From a virus: a stretch of 27,723 bases of DNA. A program made the translations under genes and the position numbers. This document shows, one piece after another, positions 19,945 through 27,723 of the stretch (position 1 is its first letter; each line of letters begins with the position of its first letter). The notes below the pieces were generated by a model. The model did no database searches. It was not told the origin of the DNA and saw only the letters and a list, made by a program, of their open reading frames with translations. Location: positions 1-27,723 of the IMG/VR virus record IMGVR_UViG_3300040801_002175. One strand, given 5' to 3'.

Positions 19945-22220
19945 TAAACCAGCGCCTACCACAGTCCAAAAAGGATGAGAAGTGGTATCAGGAGAATGTG
20001 GACTCCTTGGATAAGAGGTCTTTCTCCTCTTATGTAGGATCGTACACATCGCAGTGGTACAAGAATAAAATAAATTATGACCTCTACAACAACATTATCC
20101 ATGTAGAGGATTTTGAGTATGTCTGCCGCCCTTGGGGGGACGCTGTGGGGGAATTGCCCGCACAAATGACTAACCGGGACATTAGCTCGGGTAAGATCAA
20201 CGCAATTTTAGGCATTGAGGCCCGTAGACCTTTTCCCTATAGACTAACCGCAGTCAACTCAGAAGCCACCACTCGCAGAGAGCAGGCTGAATTTGGTATG
20301 CTCAAGGACTACGTGATCCAAAAGATCATGGCTCCCATCCAACAACAAGCCATGCAGGAAGCCCAACAGGCTATGATGCAGGCACAGCAGACCGGGCAGC
20401 AACCACAGATAGAACCTCCCAAGACTCCCCAAGAAGTTAAACGCTACATGGCTCGGGAGTATCAGGACCCGGCAGAAGTGCTGGGCAATCAAATTTTAAA
20501 CTACCTCAATAAGGAAGAAAATATAGAGGCCAAGTTCCTAAAAGGAGCAAAACACGCGGCTATTTCCGGTATTGAGGTGTACTACATAGGTGAAATAAGC
20601 GGTAAGCCTACTATCCGTCCCATCAACCCTCTTTACTTTGACTACGATAAGTCTCCCGATGAGGACTACATAGAAGACGGTCAGTGGGCTGTGGCTGAAT
20701 ACCGGATGACCCCCGCAGATATTGTGGCTCAATTCTCACATGAGTTAACGGATGAGGAGATCGACACCATCTATGAACGGTGGAACGACATGGCCAACCT
20801 CCACTTTGAGGCTATCTCATTTGGACAGACAGACTCTACCGATACGGCCTTTTCAAACGGTGAGGTGCGCGTTATCCATGCGGTGTGGAAGTCTCTAAGG
20901 AAGATAGGTATTTTAAAAACCCAAGGCCCCCAAGGGATAATCGAAGAGGTTGTCTCCGAAGACTATAAAAAAGGACCAAATGATATAGAGGTCAACTGGT
21001 ATTGGGTGCCGGAAGTTCATCAGTGCTGGAGGATTGGCAAGGACATCTACAAAGGATACGGTCCCCTACCAAACCAGCACAAGGATATTGACAAGTTGTA
21101 TGAGTGTAAGCTCCCTTATGTTGGAGCTGCCTACGACAATACAAACTCGGCCATTACCTCCCTCATGGATCGTATCCGGCCCTTTCAGTATCTGTACAAC
21201 ATCTTTTTTTATCGTATGGAGCTTTTGGCCGCACAGGACAAGGGTAAGAAGTTCGCCACCAACATGAACGCCATCCCGGTAGACTCAGGCATGGACCTAG
21301 CTAAATGGCAATATCATGCCGATGCGGATTCCGTGATTTATCTGGACCCGTCTCAGGAAGGTAACAAACACGCCTCCCAGAACATTGGTGAATACATCAA
21401 GGAGGTGGATATGTCGCTTACCTCTGATCTGGCCAAGTACCAGCAGATACTGGCGTACATTGAGCAGATGGCCGGAGAGGCCGTGGGTGTGCCCAAGCAA
21501 TTAGAGGGTATGATCCAAGAGCGCGAGGCCGTGCAGAACGTGGACAAGGTGCTGACCTTGACCTCAAACAAACTGGAGCCTTTCTTTAAGATGCACGACA
21601 TTGTTAAGAGAAACGCACTACAGGCCTTGGTGGAGTCTGCAAAGGTAATCTACTCTCAGGAGCGCCCGGCTAAGCTGGACTATATCTTAGACGATCTATC
21701 TCGGGAGTATTTTGAGATTGATCCCATGCTACTGTCAAACTCTACGTACGGTATTTATATTGCCGATGCCTCCACTGCTGCGGAAGCCCGACAGACCGTA
21801 CAGGAAATGGCACGGTTCGGTCTACAGAATCAGCTCGTGAGTATGTCTACGGTTATCAAGGCGCTTAACACGGACACTGCCGCAGAGGCAGAGGAGTTAT
21901 TGAAGGCTGCTGAGGAAGAGATGCGTGAGAAGCAGCAAGAAATGCAAAAGGCTCAACAACAGCACGAGCAGCAAATGTCTCAGATGGAGTTCCAGAACGA
22001 AATGCAGAAGCTGGCGTACGAACGGGAGACCAAGCTCTTGCTGGAGCAGGAGGAAAGAAAGACCCGTATCATGCAGCAGGCTGTATTCTCCTCAGGCTTT
22101 GCTGAAGACAAGGATATGAACGATAATAACCAACTGGATAGCTTGGATATTGCCGAACATTTCCTAGAAAAAGAGAAAGTAGAATTGGAGAAAGAGAAAC
22201 AAATTGTTGAAAGTTCATAA
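19941..22220 (+). CDS. Portal protein
   Basis: A 759-aa protein in the canonical position after TerL, with portal-like length and features. Residues ~110-160 are Gln/Met-rich helices. The central alpha/beta region includes YNIFFYRMELLAAQDKGKKF and the segment IEQMAGEAVGVPKQLEGMIQ. A long coiled-coil C-terminus (EEEMREKQQEMQKAQQQHEQ) corresponds to the barrel or crown region. Twelve copies would form the DNA gate at one capsid vertex and dock TerL. The start overlaps the terL stop. No defect is visible. Confidence 0.88.
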   Translation: MINQRLPQSKKDEKWYQENVDSLDKRSFSSYVGSYTSQWYKNKINYDLYNNIIHVEDFEYVCRPWGDAVGELPAQMTNRDISSGKINAILGIEARRPFPYRLTAVNSEATTRREQAEFGMLKDYVIQKIMAPIQQQAMQEAQQAMMQAQQTGQQPQIEPPKTPQEVKRYMAREYQDPAEVLGNQILNYLNKEENIEAKFLKGAKHAAISGIEVYYIGEISGKPTIRPINPLYFDYDKSPDEDYIEDGQWAVAEYRMTPADIVAQFSHELTDEEIDTIYERWNDMANLHFEAISFGQTDSTDTAFSNGEVRVIHAVWKSLRKIGILKTQGPQGIIEEVVSEDYKKGPNDIEVNWYWVPEVHQCWRIGKDIYKGYGPLPNQHKDIDKLYECKLPYVGAAYDNTNSAITSLMDRIRPFQYLYNIFFYRMELLAAQDKGKKFATNMNAIPVDSGMDLAKWQYHADADSVIYLDPSQEGNKHASQNIGEYIKEVDMSLTSDLAKYQQILAYIEQMAGEAVGVPKQLEGMIQEREAVQNVDKVLTLTSNKLEPFFKMHDIVKRNALQALVESAKVIYSQERPAKLDYILDDLSREYFEIDPMLLSNSTYGIYIADASTAAEARQTVQEMARFGLQNQLVSMSTVIKALNTDTAAEAEELLKAAEEEMREKQQEMQKAQQQHEQQMSQMEFQNEMQKLAYERETKLLLEQEERKTRIMQQAVFSSGFAEDKDMNDNNQLDSLDIAEHFLEKEKVELEKEKQIVESS

Positions 22221-22221
22221 A

Positions 22222-22265
22222 AAAAGTGTACAAAATTAAACTTTTTTTGTTTAAAAGTCGTTATT
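22222..22265 (+). promoter_or_regulatory. AT-rich intergenic hairpin before scaffold gene
   Basis: AAAAAAAGT...ACTTTTTTT forms a 9-bp A/T hairpin (about 22222-22250) followed by GTTTAAAAG. It contains GTGTACAAAATTAAA, similar to CTGTACAAAAATTCAA before the gene at 13726. It may be a weak terminator, promoter or translation leader between portal and scaffold. Confidence 0.35.
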
Positions 22266-23309
22266 ATGAGTGAGAAACAAACCGCAGAGGAACTGCTGGA
22301 TGGGTGGAATTGGGAAGAGGCGGTAGCCCCTGAAGAGGACAATGCCGAGGAAACCCCTTTTCCAGAGCCGGATGACCCCGGACCTGAAACCCCCGACAAT
22401 CCCGACCCTGATGAGGTCGAGGAACAAACAGACGCCCCCCCAGAAGTGGAGGAGCCTGAGGAAGATGAAGAAGATAACCCTTTCCTACGGACAGCCAAGA
22501 CGTTGGCCGATCAGGGGCTTTTCGACATCTCCGAAGATGATGAAATAGACGATGTTTATTTGGTTGAGAAATGGGACAACTCAGTCAGGGAAGCCACTGA
22601 GAGCATGTTCATGCAACTCCGTGACTCTCTTGACCCGCACGACTATCGTGTGGTGAAGCACATTCTTGATGGGGGGAGTTACAGTGACTTTAATACTGTG
22701 ACCCCCTCCACCAGTTTTGATGTAGAGTCTGAGCAAGGGCAGAAAGCTTTCTTGAAGTACTACTACCAAGAAGTCAAAGGAAACACGGCCCGTGAAGCAG
22801 ATCGACTGATCAAAGCTATTGATGAGGATGAGCTGTCTGAGGAGGCTACCCAAGCCTATAAGCAATACCGCAGGGTGGAGCAGGCTGAAGTGGACCGCAT
22901 TGCCCGAGAGAAGGAACAACAGGCGCTAAAGCAGGCAGAGGACCAGCGTAAGCGCACCCAGACACTTCTCGACAAACTGGAAGACATCGAAGAATATAAG
23001 GACATTTCCTTTTCCTCTAGAGACCGACGTAAGTTGAACCAATACTTCACTAGAAAGTCTGTTAGAGAAGGACGAAACTACATCACCCCGTTTGTACGGG
23101 ACATGATGAATCTCGCCCGAGGAACTGATCCAGAAAAGACATTGGCTGTTGCCAAACTTCTTATGAGCGATTTCGACCTAGGAGATTTAAAACAAAAAGG
23201 TGGAAACGAGAAGGTAAAGGAGGTGGAGAAAAAGCTTCAACGCAAGACCCCCAATCCTAAAAATGCCAGTAATAAGGAGCCTAACAGAGCTATTTGGGAA
23301 AGTTTTTAA
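22266..23309 (+). CDS. Acidic scaffold-like head protein
   Basis: A 347-aa protein between portal and major capsid genes. The first ~75 residues are extremely acidic and Pro-rich (PEPDDPGPETPDNPDPDEVE), the middle is helical with a coiled coil (EVDRIAREKEQQALKQAEDQ), and the end is basic (VEKKLQRKTPNPKN). Acidic/helical/basic composition and position are typical of phage scaffolding proteins that guide capsid assembly. No protease motif is seen. Alternatively it is an internal head protein. Confidence 0.75.
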   Translation: MSEKQTAEELLDGWNWEEAVAPEEDNAEETPFPEPDDPGPETPDNPDPDEVEEQTDAPPEVEEPEEDEEDNPFLRTAKTLADQGLFDISEDDEIDDVYLVEKWDNSVREATESMFMQLRDSLDPHDYRVVKHILDGGSYSDFNTVTPSTSFDVESEQGQKAFLKYYYQEVKGNTAREADRLIKAIDEDELSEEATQAYKQYRRVEQAEVDRIAREKEQQALKQAEDQRKRTQTLLDKLEDIEEYKDISFSSRDRRKLNQYFTRKSVREGRNYITPFVRDMMNLARGTDPEKTLAVAKLLMSDFDLGDLKQKGGNEKVKEVEKKLQRKTPNPKNASNKEPNRAIWESF

Positions 23310-23333
23310 TTTTATAATCAAATTTTTTGGGAT
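23310..23333 (+). promoter_or_regulatory. Capsid-gene leader (TTTGGGATATG type)
   Basis: TTTTATAATCAAATTTTTTGGGATATG precedes the capsid gene (split here as TTTTATAATC and AAATTTTTTGGGATATG). It matches the leaders at 8759, 9433 and 9995 on the opposite strand in its first part and in TTTGGGATATG. There is no Shine-Dalgarno sequence, so this may be a phage-specific strong expression signal. Confidence 0.55.
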
Positions 23334-24791
23334 ATGAATGTCAACAATAGCATGGTTATTCAACGCATGCCTTGGCATTCCACGATGACGGAGATGAACC
23401 ATCTGGGTCGCGCTCTTCTGGCTAAGCCGGAGGTTTTCGCTGACAAGATGATGAAGATTTTCTCGTCTTATCGCTATTCGGATAACCCCCTGACTTCCAT
23501 GTTGGGCGGTACTGGCCGTGAAATGGTCATCAATTCGAGTGAGTGGGAGTGGAAGCTACAGGGTGCGTCCACGCGACCGGGAGTCATTGTAGAAAATGTA
23601 CTGCCTGCCGCAAACACCACGCCGGGTTACGGCAACGTACCGTTTAAGATCAAGCTTGATTTTGATTGGTACCGCCCCGGCGACGTTATCCATCCGGGTA
23701 CGATGGACAAAAAGTACCAGTGCCGCATTCAGAGAGGCCCCATCCCGCAAGGTGGTGGCTTTATCTATGAGGTACAACTCGTCGATGCAGAAGTCGATGA
23801 TTTCCTGCCTGTTCAGTACCTTGCCCCCAACACCAAGTGGGGTAAGCTTTTTGCACAGTACGAGGAAGGTTCCGTAGAGAGTGGTTCCACCCACTACGCA
23901 CTGCCTCAGCACCTGCACTCTCGCCTCAGCCGCTATCGTAAGAAGTACGATGTGACTGGCGATGTAGCCCGTCAGGTTCTCGCTGTCAAAATCCCTGATG
24001 AAAAAGGTAATTTCCACAGCGCTTGGATCAAGTACGCTGAAGCCGAATATTGGGCTCAGTGGTACCGTGAGATCGAGCGTGGTCTGTGGTACAGCCGTGA
24101 GTCTAACACGGTAGCTGGTTCTACCGGACGCCCGATCCTGTCTGGCCCCGGTGTTCAGCAACTTCTGGAAAAAGGCCCCAACAACTATGAGTACACCGAT
24201 TTCACGGCGGACCTGCTTGAGCAGTTCCTCTTGGACATCTACTACTCTACTGTTTCTCCGGGCAGCCAGCGTAACATCAAGGTGTTTACTGGTGAGATCG
24301 GAATGATGGAGTTCCACAAAGCTGTCATGGATAAAGCTTCTACGAGCGGATTCCTGCAAGTTGTGGATGACATCAACATCCAGAAGCAGAGTACGCCTTA
24401 CCACTCTAACGGCCTGAGCTACGGTGCTCAGTTTGTTAAGTACAAAGGCGCTAACGGTATCGAAGTAGAGGTTGTACACAACCCGATCTACGACGACACC
24501 GAGATCAACTTCGACATTGATCCGCGCACAGGTTTCCCCTACGAGTCTCGTCGCTTTACGTTCCTTGATCTCTCCGGCGAAGGCATGGAGTCTAACATCA
24601 AGTACGTACGCAAGGCCGACGCTATGAAGGTAGCTTACGTTCCGGGTATCCAGAGCCCCTACGGTTTTGGTGACCAGAAATTTGCTGCTCACGAGGGTGA
24701 CTTCTACACCATGACTTGTCATGATCAGTGCGGAACGCACATCACCGATACTTCTCGGTGTGGTGAGTTGAAGCCGCGTAAAGTTGGATAA
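23334..24791 (+). CDS. Major capsid protein
   Basis: A 485-aa protein of the length and position of crAss-like major capsid proteins (HK97 fold expected). It has an N-terminal helical start (MPWHSTMTEMNHLGRALLAK), mixed strands and large loops, and ends with a CRKADAMKV-free, Gly/Cys-containing tail (CHDQCGTHITDTSRCGELKP). Arginine codons are mostly CGT/CGC, unlike the AGA/AGG-rich terminase, as expected for a highly expressed gene. It is preceded by the conserved leader and followed by a terminator-like hairpin. Identification rests on context and length, not on a catalytic motif. Confidence 0.82.
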   Translation: MNVNNSMVIQRMPWHSTMTEMNHLGRALLAKPEVFADKMMKIFSSYRYSDNPLTSMLGGTGREMVINSSEWEWKLQGASTRPGVIVENVLPAANTTPGYGNVPFKIKLDFDWYRPGDVIHPGTMDKKYQCRIQRGPIPQGGGFIYEVQLVDAEVDDFLPVQYLAPNTKWGKLFAQYEEGSVESGSTHYALPQHLHSRLSRYRKKYDVTGDVARQVLAVKIPDEKGNFHSAWIKYAEAEYWAQWYREIERGLWYSRESNTVAGSTGRPILSGPGVQQLLEKGPNNYEYTDFTADLLEQFLLDIYYSTVSPGSQRNIKVFTGEIGMMEFHKAVMDKASTSGFLQVVDDINIQKQSTPYHSNGLSYGAQFVKYKGANGIEVEVVHNPIYDDTEINFDIDPRTGFPYESRRFTFLDLSGEGMESNIKYVRKADAMKVAYVPGIQSPYGFGDQKFAAHEGDFYTMTCHDQCGTHITDTSRCGELKPRKVG

Positions 24792-24802
24792 ACACTAGGA
24801 TG

Positions 24803-24829
24803 GAGGGGGTAACACCCCTCCTCCTTATA
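24803..24829 (+). terminator. Terminator-like hairpin after capsid gene
   Basis: GGAGGGG-GTAACA-CCCCTCC is a perfect 7-bp G/C stem soon after the capsid stop, followed by TCCTTATAAATTT. The T-run is poor, so it is probably a partial terminator or an mRNA-stabilising 3' hairpin that keeps capsid mRNA in excess. Confidence 0.6.
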
Positions 24830-24840
24830 AATTTGGAACT

Positions 24841-25632
24841 ATGAAGGTAATTGTGAAACCTGTGCCTACTACAGAAAAGCGGTGGGCTCAGGAGAACGGT
24901 AAGGGCAAGTATACGCTTGAACCTGCCTATGACTATAAGACTGGGCGTTATCGTATCGGTCTTACAGATGAGGAGCTAACCGAGATGGAAAAGTACCTCG
25001 GTTACAACATGAGCCCTTATCGAAGCAACGACGGTGATGATTCCTTTTGGAAAAGCCGTCAGTCAAAAATCATGCTCCCCATGCACTCGATTGTCTGGGA
25101 TACGGGCACTCCGCTGGACCGTATTTACTACGAACTGGCCAAGCTCGACCCGGTTATCGCAAATTCTTGGAAGGAGTACAAGCAAGGCCTTTGGCCCGAA
25201 GCCCGCTACTACATGACATCTGATGAGATGGAGAGTGAGCAGGAGGCTGGACGCGCCGTTACCCTGCGAAAGGCAGCGGTACTTATTGATGCGATGTCTG
25301 ATAAGAAGAAGTCCGATGTTATTGCTGCCATCTCTGGTGAGATTACCCATGACCGCAACTCTAACTACATCGACGCTCGAATTGGTGATTTGATTGAGCA
25401 AGACCCGGCAATGGTGGTCAAGTGGGCCAGTGAGGACCTTGAGCGCCTTGATCTGGTAGCTCTGGTCAAGAAGGGCCTGAAGAAGAACGTTCTTCGCAAC
25501 GACAACCAAGGCATCTACTTTGGCGATACCCACATTGGATACGACGAAGAGGGTGCTGTAGAGTTCTTTAGAAATGTAGACCATCAAGCGATGAAGTTGC
25601 AGATCAAAGACCTCATAAACAAAGCTATGTAA
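24841..25632 (+). CDS. Putative virion structural protein (263 aa)
   Basis: A 263-aa protein after the capsid gene. The N-terminus (MKVIVKPVPTTEKRWAQENG) leads into a mixed alpha/beta body with KIMLPMHSIVWDTGTPLDRI and a helical C-terminus ending LINKAM. No family is identified beyond its place between the major capsid and head-completion genes, where crAss-like phages have conserved structural proteins. It overlaps the next gene by one base (TAATG). Confidence 0.7.
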   Translation: MKVIVKPVPTTEKRWAQENGKGKYTLEPAYDYKTGRYRIGLTDEELTEMEKYLGYNMSPYRSNDGDDSFWKSRQSKIMLPMHSIVWDTGTPLDRIYYELAKLDPVIANSWKEYKQGLWPEARYYMTSDEMESEQEAGRAVTLRKAAVLIDAMSDKKKSDVIAAISGEITHDRNSNYIDARIGDLIEQDPAMVVKWASEDLERLDLVALVKKGLKKNVLRNDNQGIYFGDTHIGYDEEGAVEFFRNVDHQAMKLQIKDLINKAM

Positions 25633-26291
25633 TGACTATTCAGGAGATGCACTACGAGATTGACTTGCGCCTTGACGTGGTAGACACCGAACAGTACGCG
25701 CAGCTCATTGTCCCTGAGAAGGATCGGTATTTGAACCGGGCTCAGGACATCGTACTTGGCCGCATAATGGCGCTTACGGGCGCTGAGCGCGATCAGTACG
25801 TGATCGAAGTGGTGAGAAACCTGATTGTCAACAATAGTGAGATTACTACTATACAGGACTTCGGCACAGACTCCGTGACCATACCTCTCCCTACAGACTA
25901 CAGATACCATCTGCGGTCCTATGTAGAGGCTAAGCGCGAAACCTGCACCGCCGTTCTGGACACATACGTAAGCCAGCATGACGACCGTATAAATTCCGTG
26001 TTATATGGGTCCTCATTTGAGTGGAAAGAAGCACTCATAAGGTTTATCGGAGAGCAGAGGGTTAGGATATACAAGGGTGATTTTAATGTTACCTCTTTCC
26101 TACTTGACTACGTCCGTGCGCCTAAGTATATGCACTATGCTGAAGCTTTCGGGGGATATTCCCTACCAAACGGAACTGCGCTAACTGGCTTTCAAAATTG
26201 CGAGTTAGCCGACGTCTTCCAGTTGCATGAGGAAATCGTGCAGTTGGCAGTCGATTTAGTCAAAAAGGATTTATTAATTAAAAATAACTAA
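25632..26291 (+). CDS. Head-completion / connector protein (219 aa)
   Basis: A 219-aa protein starting MTIQEMHYEIDLRLDVVDTE, followed by VPEKDRYLNRAQDIVLGRIM and a beta-rich middle, ending in a helix EEIVQLAVDLVKKDLL. The helix-rich start with an 'LNRAQ...' element and the final helix resemble head-to-tail adaptor proteins (P22 gp4-like ring proteins) that bind beneath the portal. The call rests mainly on location and size. Confidence 0.6.
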   Translation: MTIQEMHYEIDLRLDVVDTEQYAQLIVPEKDRYLNRAQDIVLGRIMALTGAERDQYVIEVVRNLIVNNSEITTIQDFGTDSVTIPLPTDYRYHLRSYVEAKRETCTAVLDTYVSQHDDRINSVLYGSSFEWKEALIRFIGEQRVRIYKGDFNVTSFLLDYVRAPKYMHYAEAFGGYSLPNGTALTGFQNCELADVFQLHEEIVQLAVDLVKKDLLIKNN

Positions 26292-26293
26292 AC

Positions 26294-27723
26294 ATGAACC
26301 CTGTTGTGAATAAGACGCTGGTTACCACTGGTGATCAGGCTATCGTAACTGCGGGAACAGGTTTGTCTGGCCTTAGCGTTGGTCAAATCGGTGTATTCTC
26401 CAGTGCGACCAACTTGGCGATTGACGGTTCTGACCTCACGCTTGCTCGTGAGTTCTATCTGGCTGTAGGTGTAGACACTTCTGGTGGCTCTACAGTAGAT
26501 AAGATCGTTAAAAGCCCCGTGTTTAAGCGTCGTGACGTTACGGCTTACAACTCTCGTTGTTACACGCCTGCTGTTGATGGCATCTATGATGTATCTCTGG
26601 CAGACTGTTCTAGCTGTGCTGATGTCTTTACGCTGAACATGACCTTCACTGCTCCCAGTGAATTTTTCAATTACGGCTTTAATCGCCAAGCTGTCACCTA
26701 TACCGTGGATGCTACGTGCTGCACGGGCTGTGACGGCTGTGATGACGCCAATGAGACCTGCGCAGATGTCGTAAAGAAGCTGCGTAATGAGATTAACGAT
26801 GATGCTAGACTTGCTGGTATTGTAACGGCCTATGCTGTTGCTCCGGGCAAGGATGTTTCTATCTACGCCCCGGCCCTCACGGACAATGAGATCGACGATC
26901 TGTCTGTGTCTGCCCAAGCTGGTTTTGGCCAGATCAACGTTAACGACTACGCAAGTATCACGGCTCTTGCCGAGATCACTTTGGCTTCCACTACTCTTGT
27001 GGAAGGTACCGATTGGGATGCTGCTACCGATAATGCCACCACTGCTGCAAGCATTGCTTCTGCACTGGACGGTGTTTCCGGATATAGCGCTACCTCCAGT
27101 GGTGCTCTGGTGACGGTTGTGGCCGACACTCCCGCTGCTGCCAACAACGCTGTTGTCTTCACCATTGATGATGCTTCCGGCCTGTATATCTCAGGTTCCG
27201 GTACGCTGGTAGGTGGTAGTGATGCTGCTACGGATCAGTGCCCCACGCTTCGCGTTACCCTGAGCCAAGAGGCTTACAACAGCTACTGCAAGATCAACCG
27301 CCTGTACAGCTACCCGCGCAACTTTAGCGCTACGCTCGTACCTCTGGATGGTCTGGAATGCTGCGGCACCTTCACCGAACGTCAAGCCTCTGTAACCGAA
27401 GAAGGTTCTGGCTATGACATCGGCTGGCAGGAATACCACTCTGAGGCATACGAAGGTTCTCCTTTCCGTATCACCGAGTCCGGTATCCCCCTGCGTGGTG
27501 AGTATCGCACTTCTACCAATGCTGCTACTTATGATCAGTTGTTTATTACGGCTGAAAATGAGAATCGCACTGGTTGGGGCGACTACACCCACCTTGTCGG
27601 TGCTACTGTAGCTATCCCGTGTGGTGGTTCTACCACCACTTCGGAGCTTACTGCGGTTCTGGATAACATCCTGACCGATTTTGATGCACAAGCAAACGAT
27701 ACTGCTGCTTGCGGATGTGACCT
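26294..27723 (+). CDS. Cys-rich putative virion protein, runs off right edge
   Basis: The ATG at 26294, 2 nt after the previous stop, opens a frame with no stop to the window end (476 complete codons). The product (MNPVVNKTLVTTGDQAIVTA...) is rich in Thr/Ser/Ala/Asp and strand-like, as in tail or head-fibre/decoration proteins. It carries unusual cysteine clusters: CSSCADV, CCTGCDGCDDANETC, CCGTF and CGCD near the visible end. An Ala/Thr-rich repeat-like middle lies around residues 215-310. A tail-tube or capsid-stabilising role is possible; the family is unrecognised. Confidence 0.7.
   Translation, partial: MNPVVNKTLVTTGDQAIVTAGTGLSGLSVGQIGVFSSATNLAIDGSDLTLAREFYLAVGVDTSGGSTVDKIVKSPVFKRRDVTAYNSRCYTPAVDGIYDVSLADCSSCADVFTLNMTFTAPSEFFNYGFNRQAVTYTVDATCCTGCDGCDDANETCADVVKKLRNEINDDARLAGIVTAYAVAPGKDVSIYAPALTDNEIDDLSVSAQAGFGQINVNDYASITALAEITLASTTLVEGTDWDAATDNATTAASIASALDGVSGYSATSSGALVTVVADTPAAANNAVVFTIDDASGLYISGSGTLVGGSDAATDQCPTLRVTLSQEAYNSYCKINRLYSYPRNFSATLVPLDGLECCGTFTERQASVTEEGSGYDIGWQEYHSEAYEGSPFRITESGIPLRGEYRTSTNAATYDQLFITAENENRTGWGDYTHLVGATVAIPCGGSTTTSELTAVLDNILTDFDAQANDTAACGCD

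Noticed and set aside
21980-22498. Ser-rich 172-codon frame antisense to the portal end and scaffold start
   Set aside because: The Ser/Gly runs are the complement of the acidic GAN/CCN codons of the scaffold N-terminus.
23556-24740. 394-codon open frame antisense to the capsid gene
   Set aside because: It mirrors the codon pattern of the capsid gene, has no protein-like motif and no upstream signal; the sense frame fits length, context and leader.

Overview
The window looks like part of the genome of a tailed double-stranded DNA phage infecting a Bacteroidota host. Three things point there. The right half carries a packaging and head module in phage order (large terminase, portal, acidic scaffold-like protein, major capsid protein, head-completion proteins). 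The terminase has the crAss-like signature (GYYTDAPKG, KARRKGF/SYKNS). The best promoter candidates have the Bacteroidota form TTTG-N20-TAnnTTTG, and Shine-Dalgarno sequences are mostly absent.

Layout. From 1 to about 9,994 all genes are on the minus strand: short, tightly packed, mostly joined by ATGA-type overlaps, and mostly of unknown function. Embedded at 3,307-6,247 is a complete ubiquitin-like conjugation set: a beta-grasp ubiquitin-like protein (Ubl), an E1/ThiF-like activating enzyme, an E2-like conjugating enzyme with a candidate catalytic Cys, and a JAMM/JAB isopeptidase fused to a C-terminal zinc ribbon. Downstream, in the same run of genes, lie a calcineurin-like phosphoesterase and four interspersed paralogues sharing an 'R-x-N-K-V-I' N-terminus. 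Several genes shorter than 60 codons were read by hand (48, 52, 54 and 59 codons).

The minus-strand transcription units are punctuated by about 48-nt three-way-junction RNA elements with a shared GACGG core (four copies). Three of these are followed at once by a conserved AT-rich leader ending in TTTGGGATATG, which also precedes the capsid gene on the other strand. Between 10,032 and about 11,240 there is 1.2 kb with no credible gene but many hairpins, a strong promoter at one end and one of the junction elements at the other. It is a candidate for a large structured non-coding RNA. From 11.2 to 12.55 kb lies the divergent control region: twin minus-strand promoters, a C-depleted G-tract stretch, a 13-bp inverted repeat, phased 21-bp repeats, a plus-strand promoter and a perfect 20-bp palindrome.

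From 12,567 to the right edge all genes are on the plus strand: small accessory genes (MazG-like, HAD phosphatase, HNH nuclease, winged helix), then the packaging and head genes. The terminase is interrupted by a 335-residue intein with the features of a class 3 (WCT) intein plus a LAGLIDADG endonuclease. The last gene, a Cys-rich putative virion protein, runs off the right edge, and a small minus-strand gene runs off the left edge.

All functional calls come from reading motifs by eye. No database search or folding program was run.
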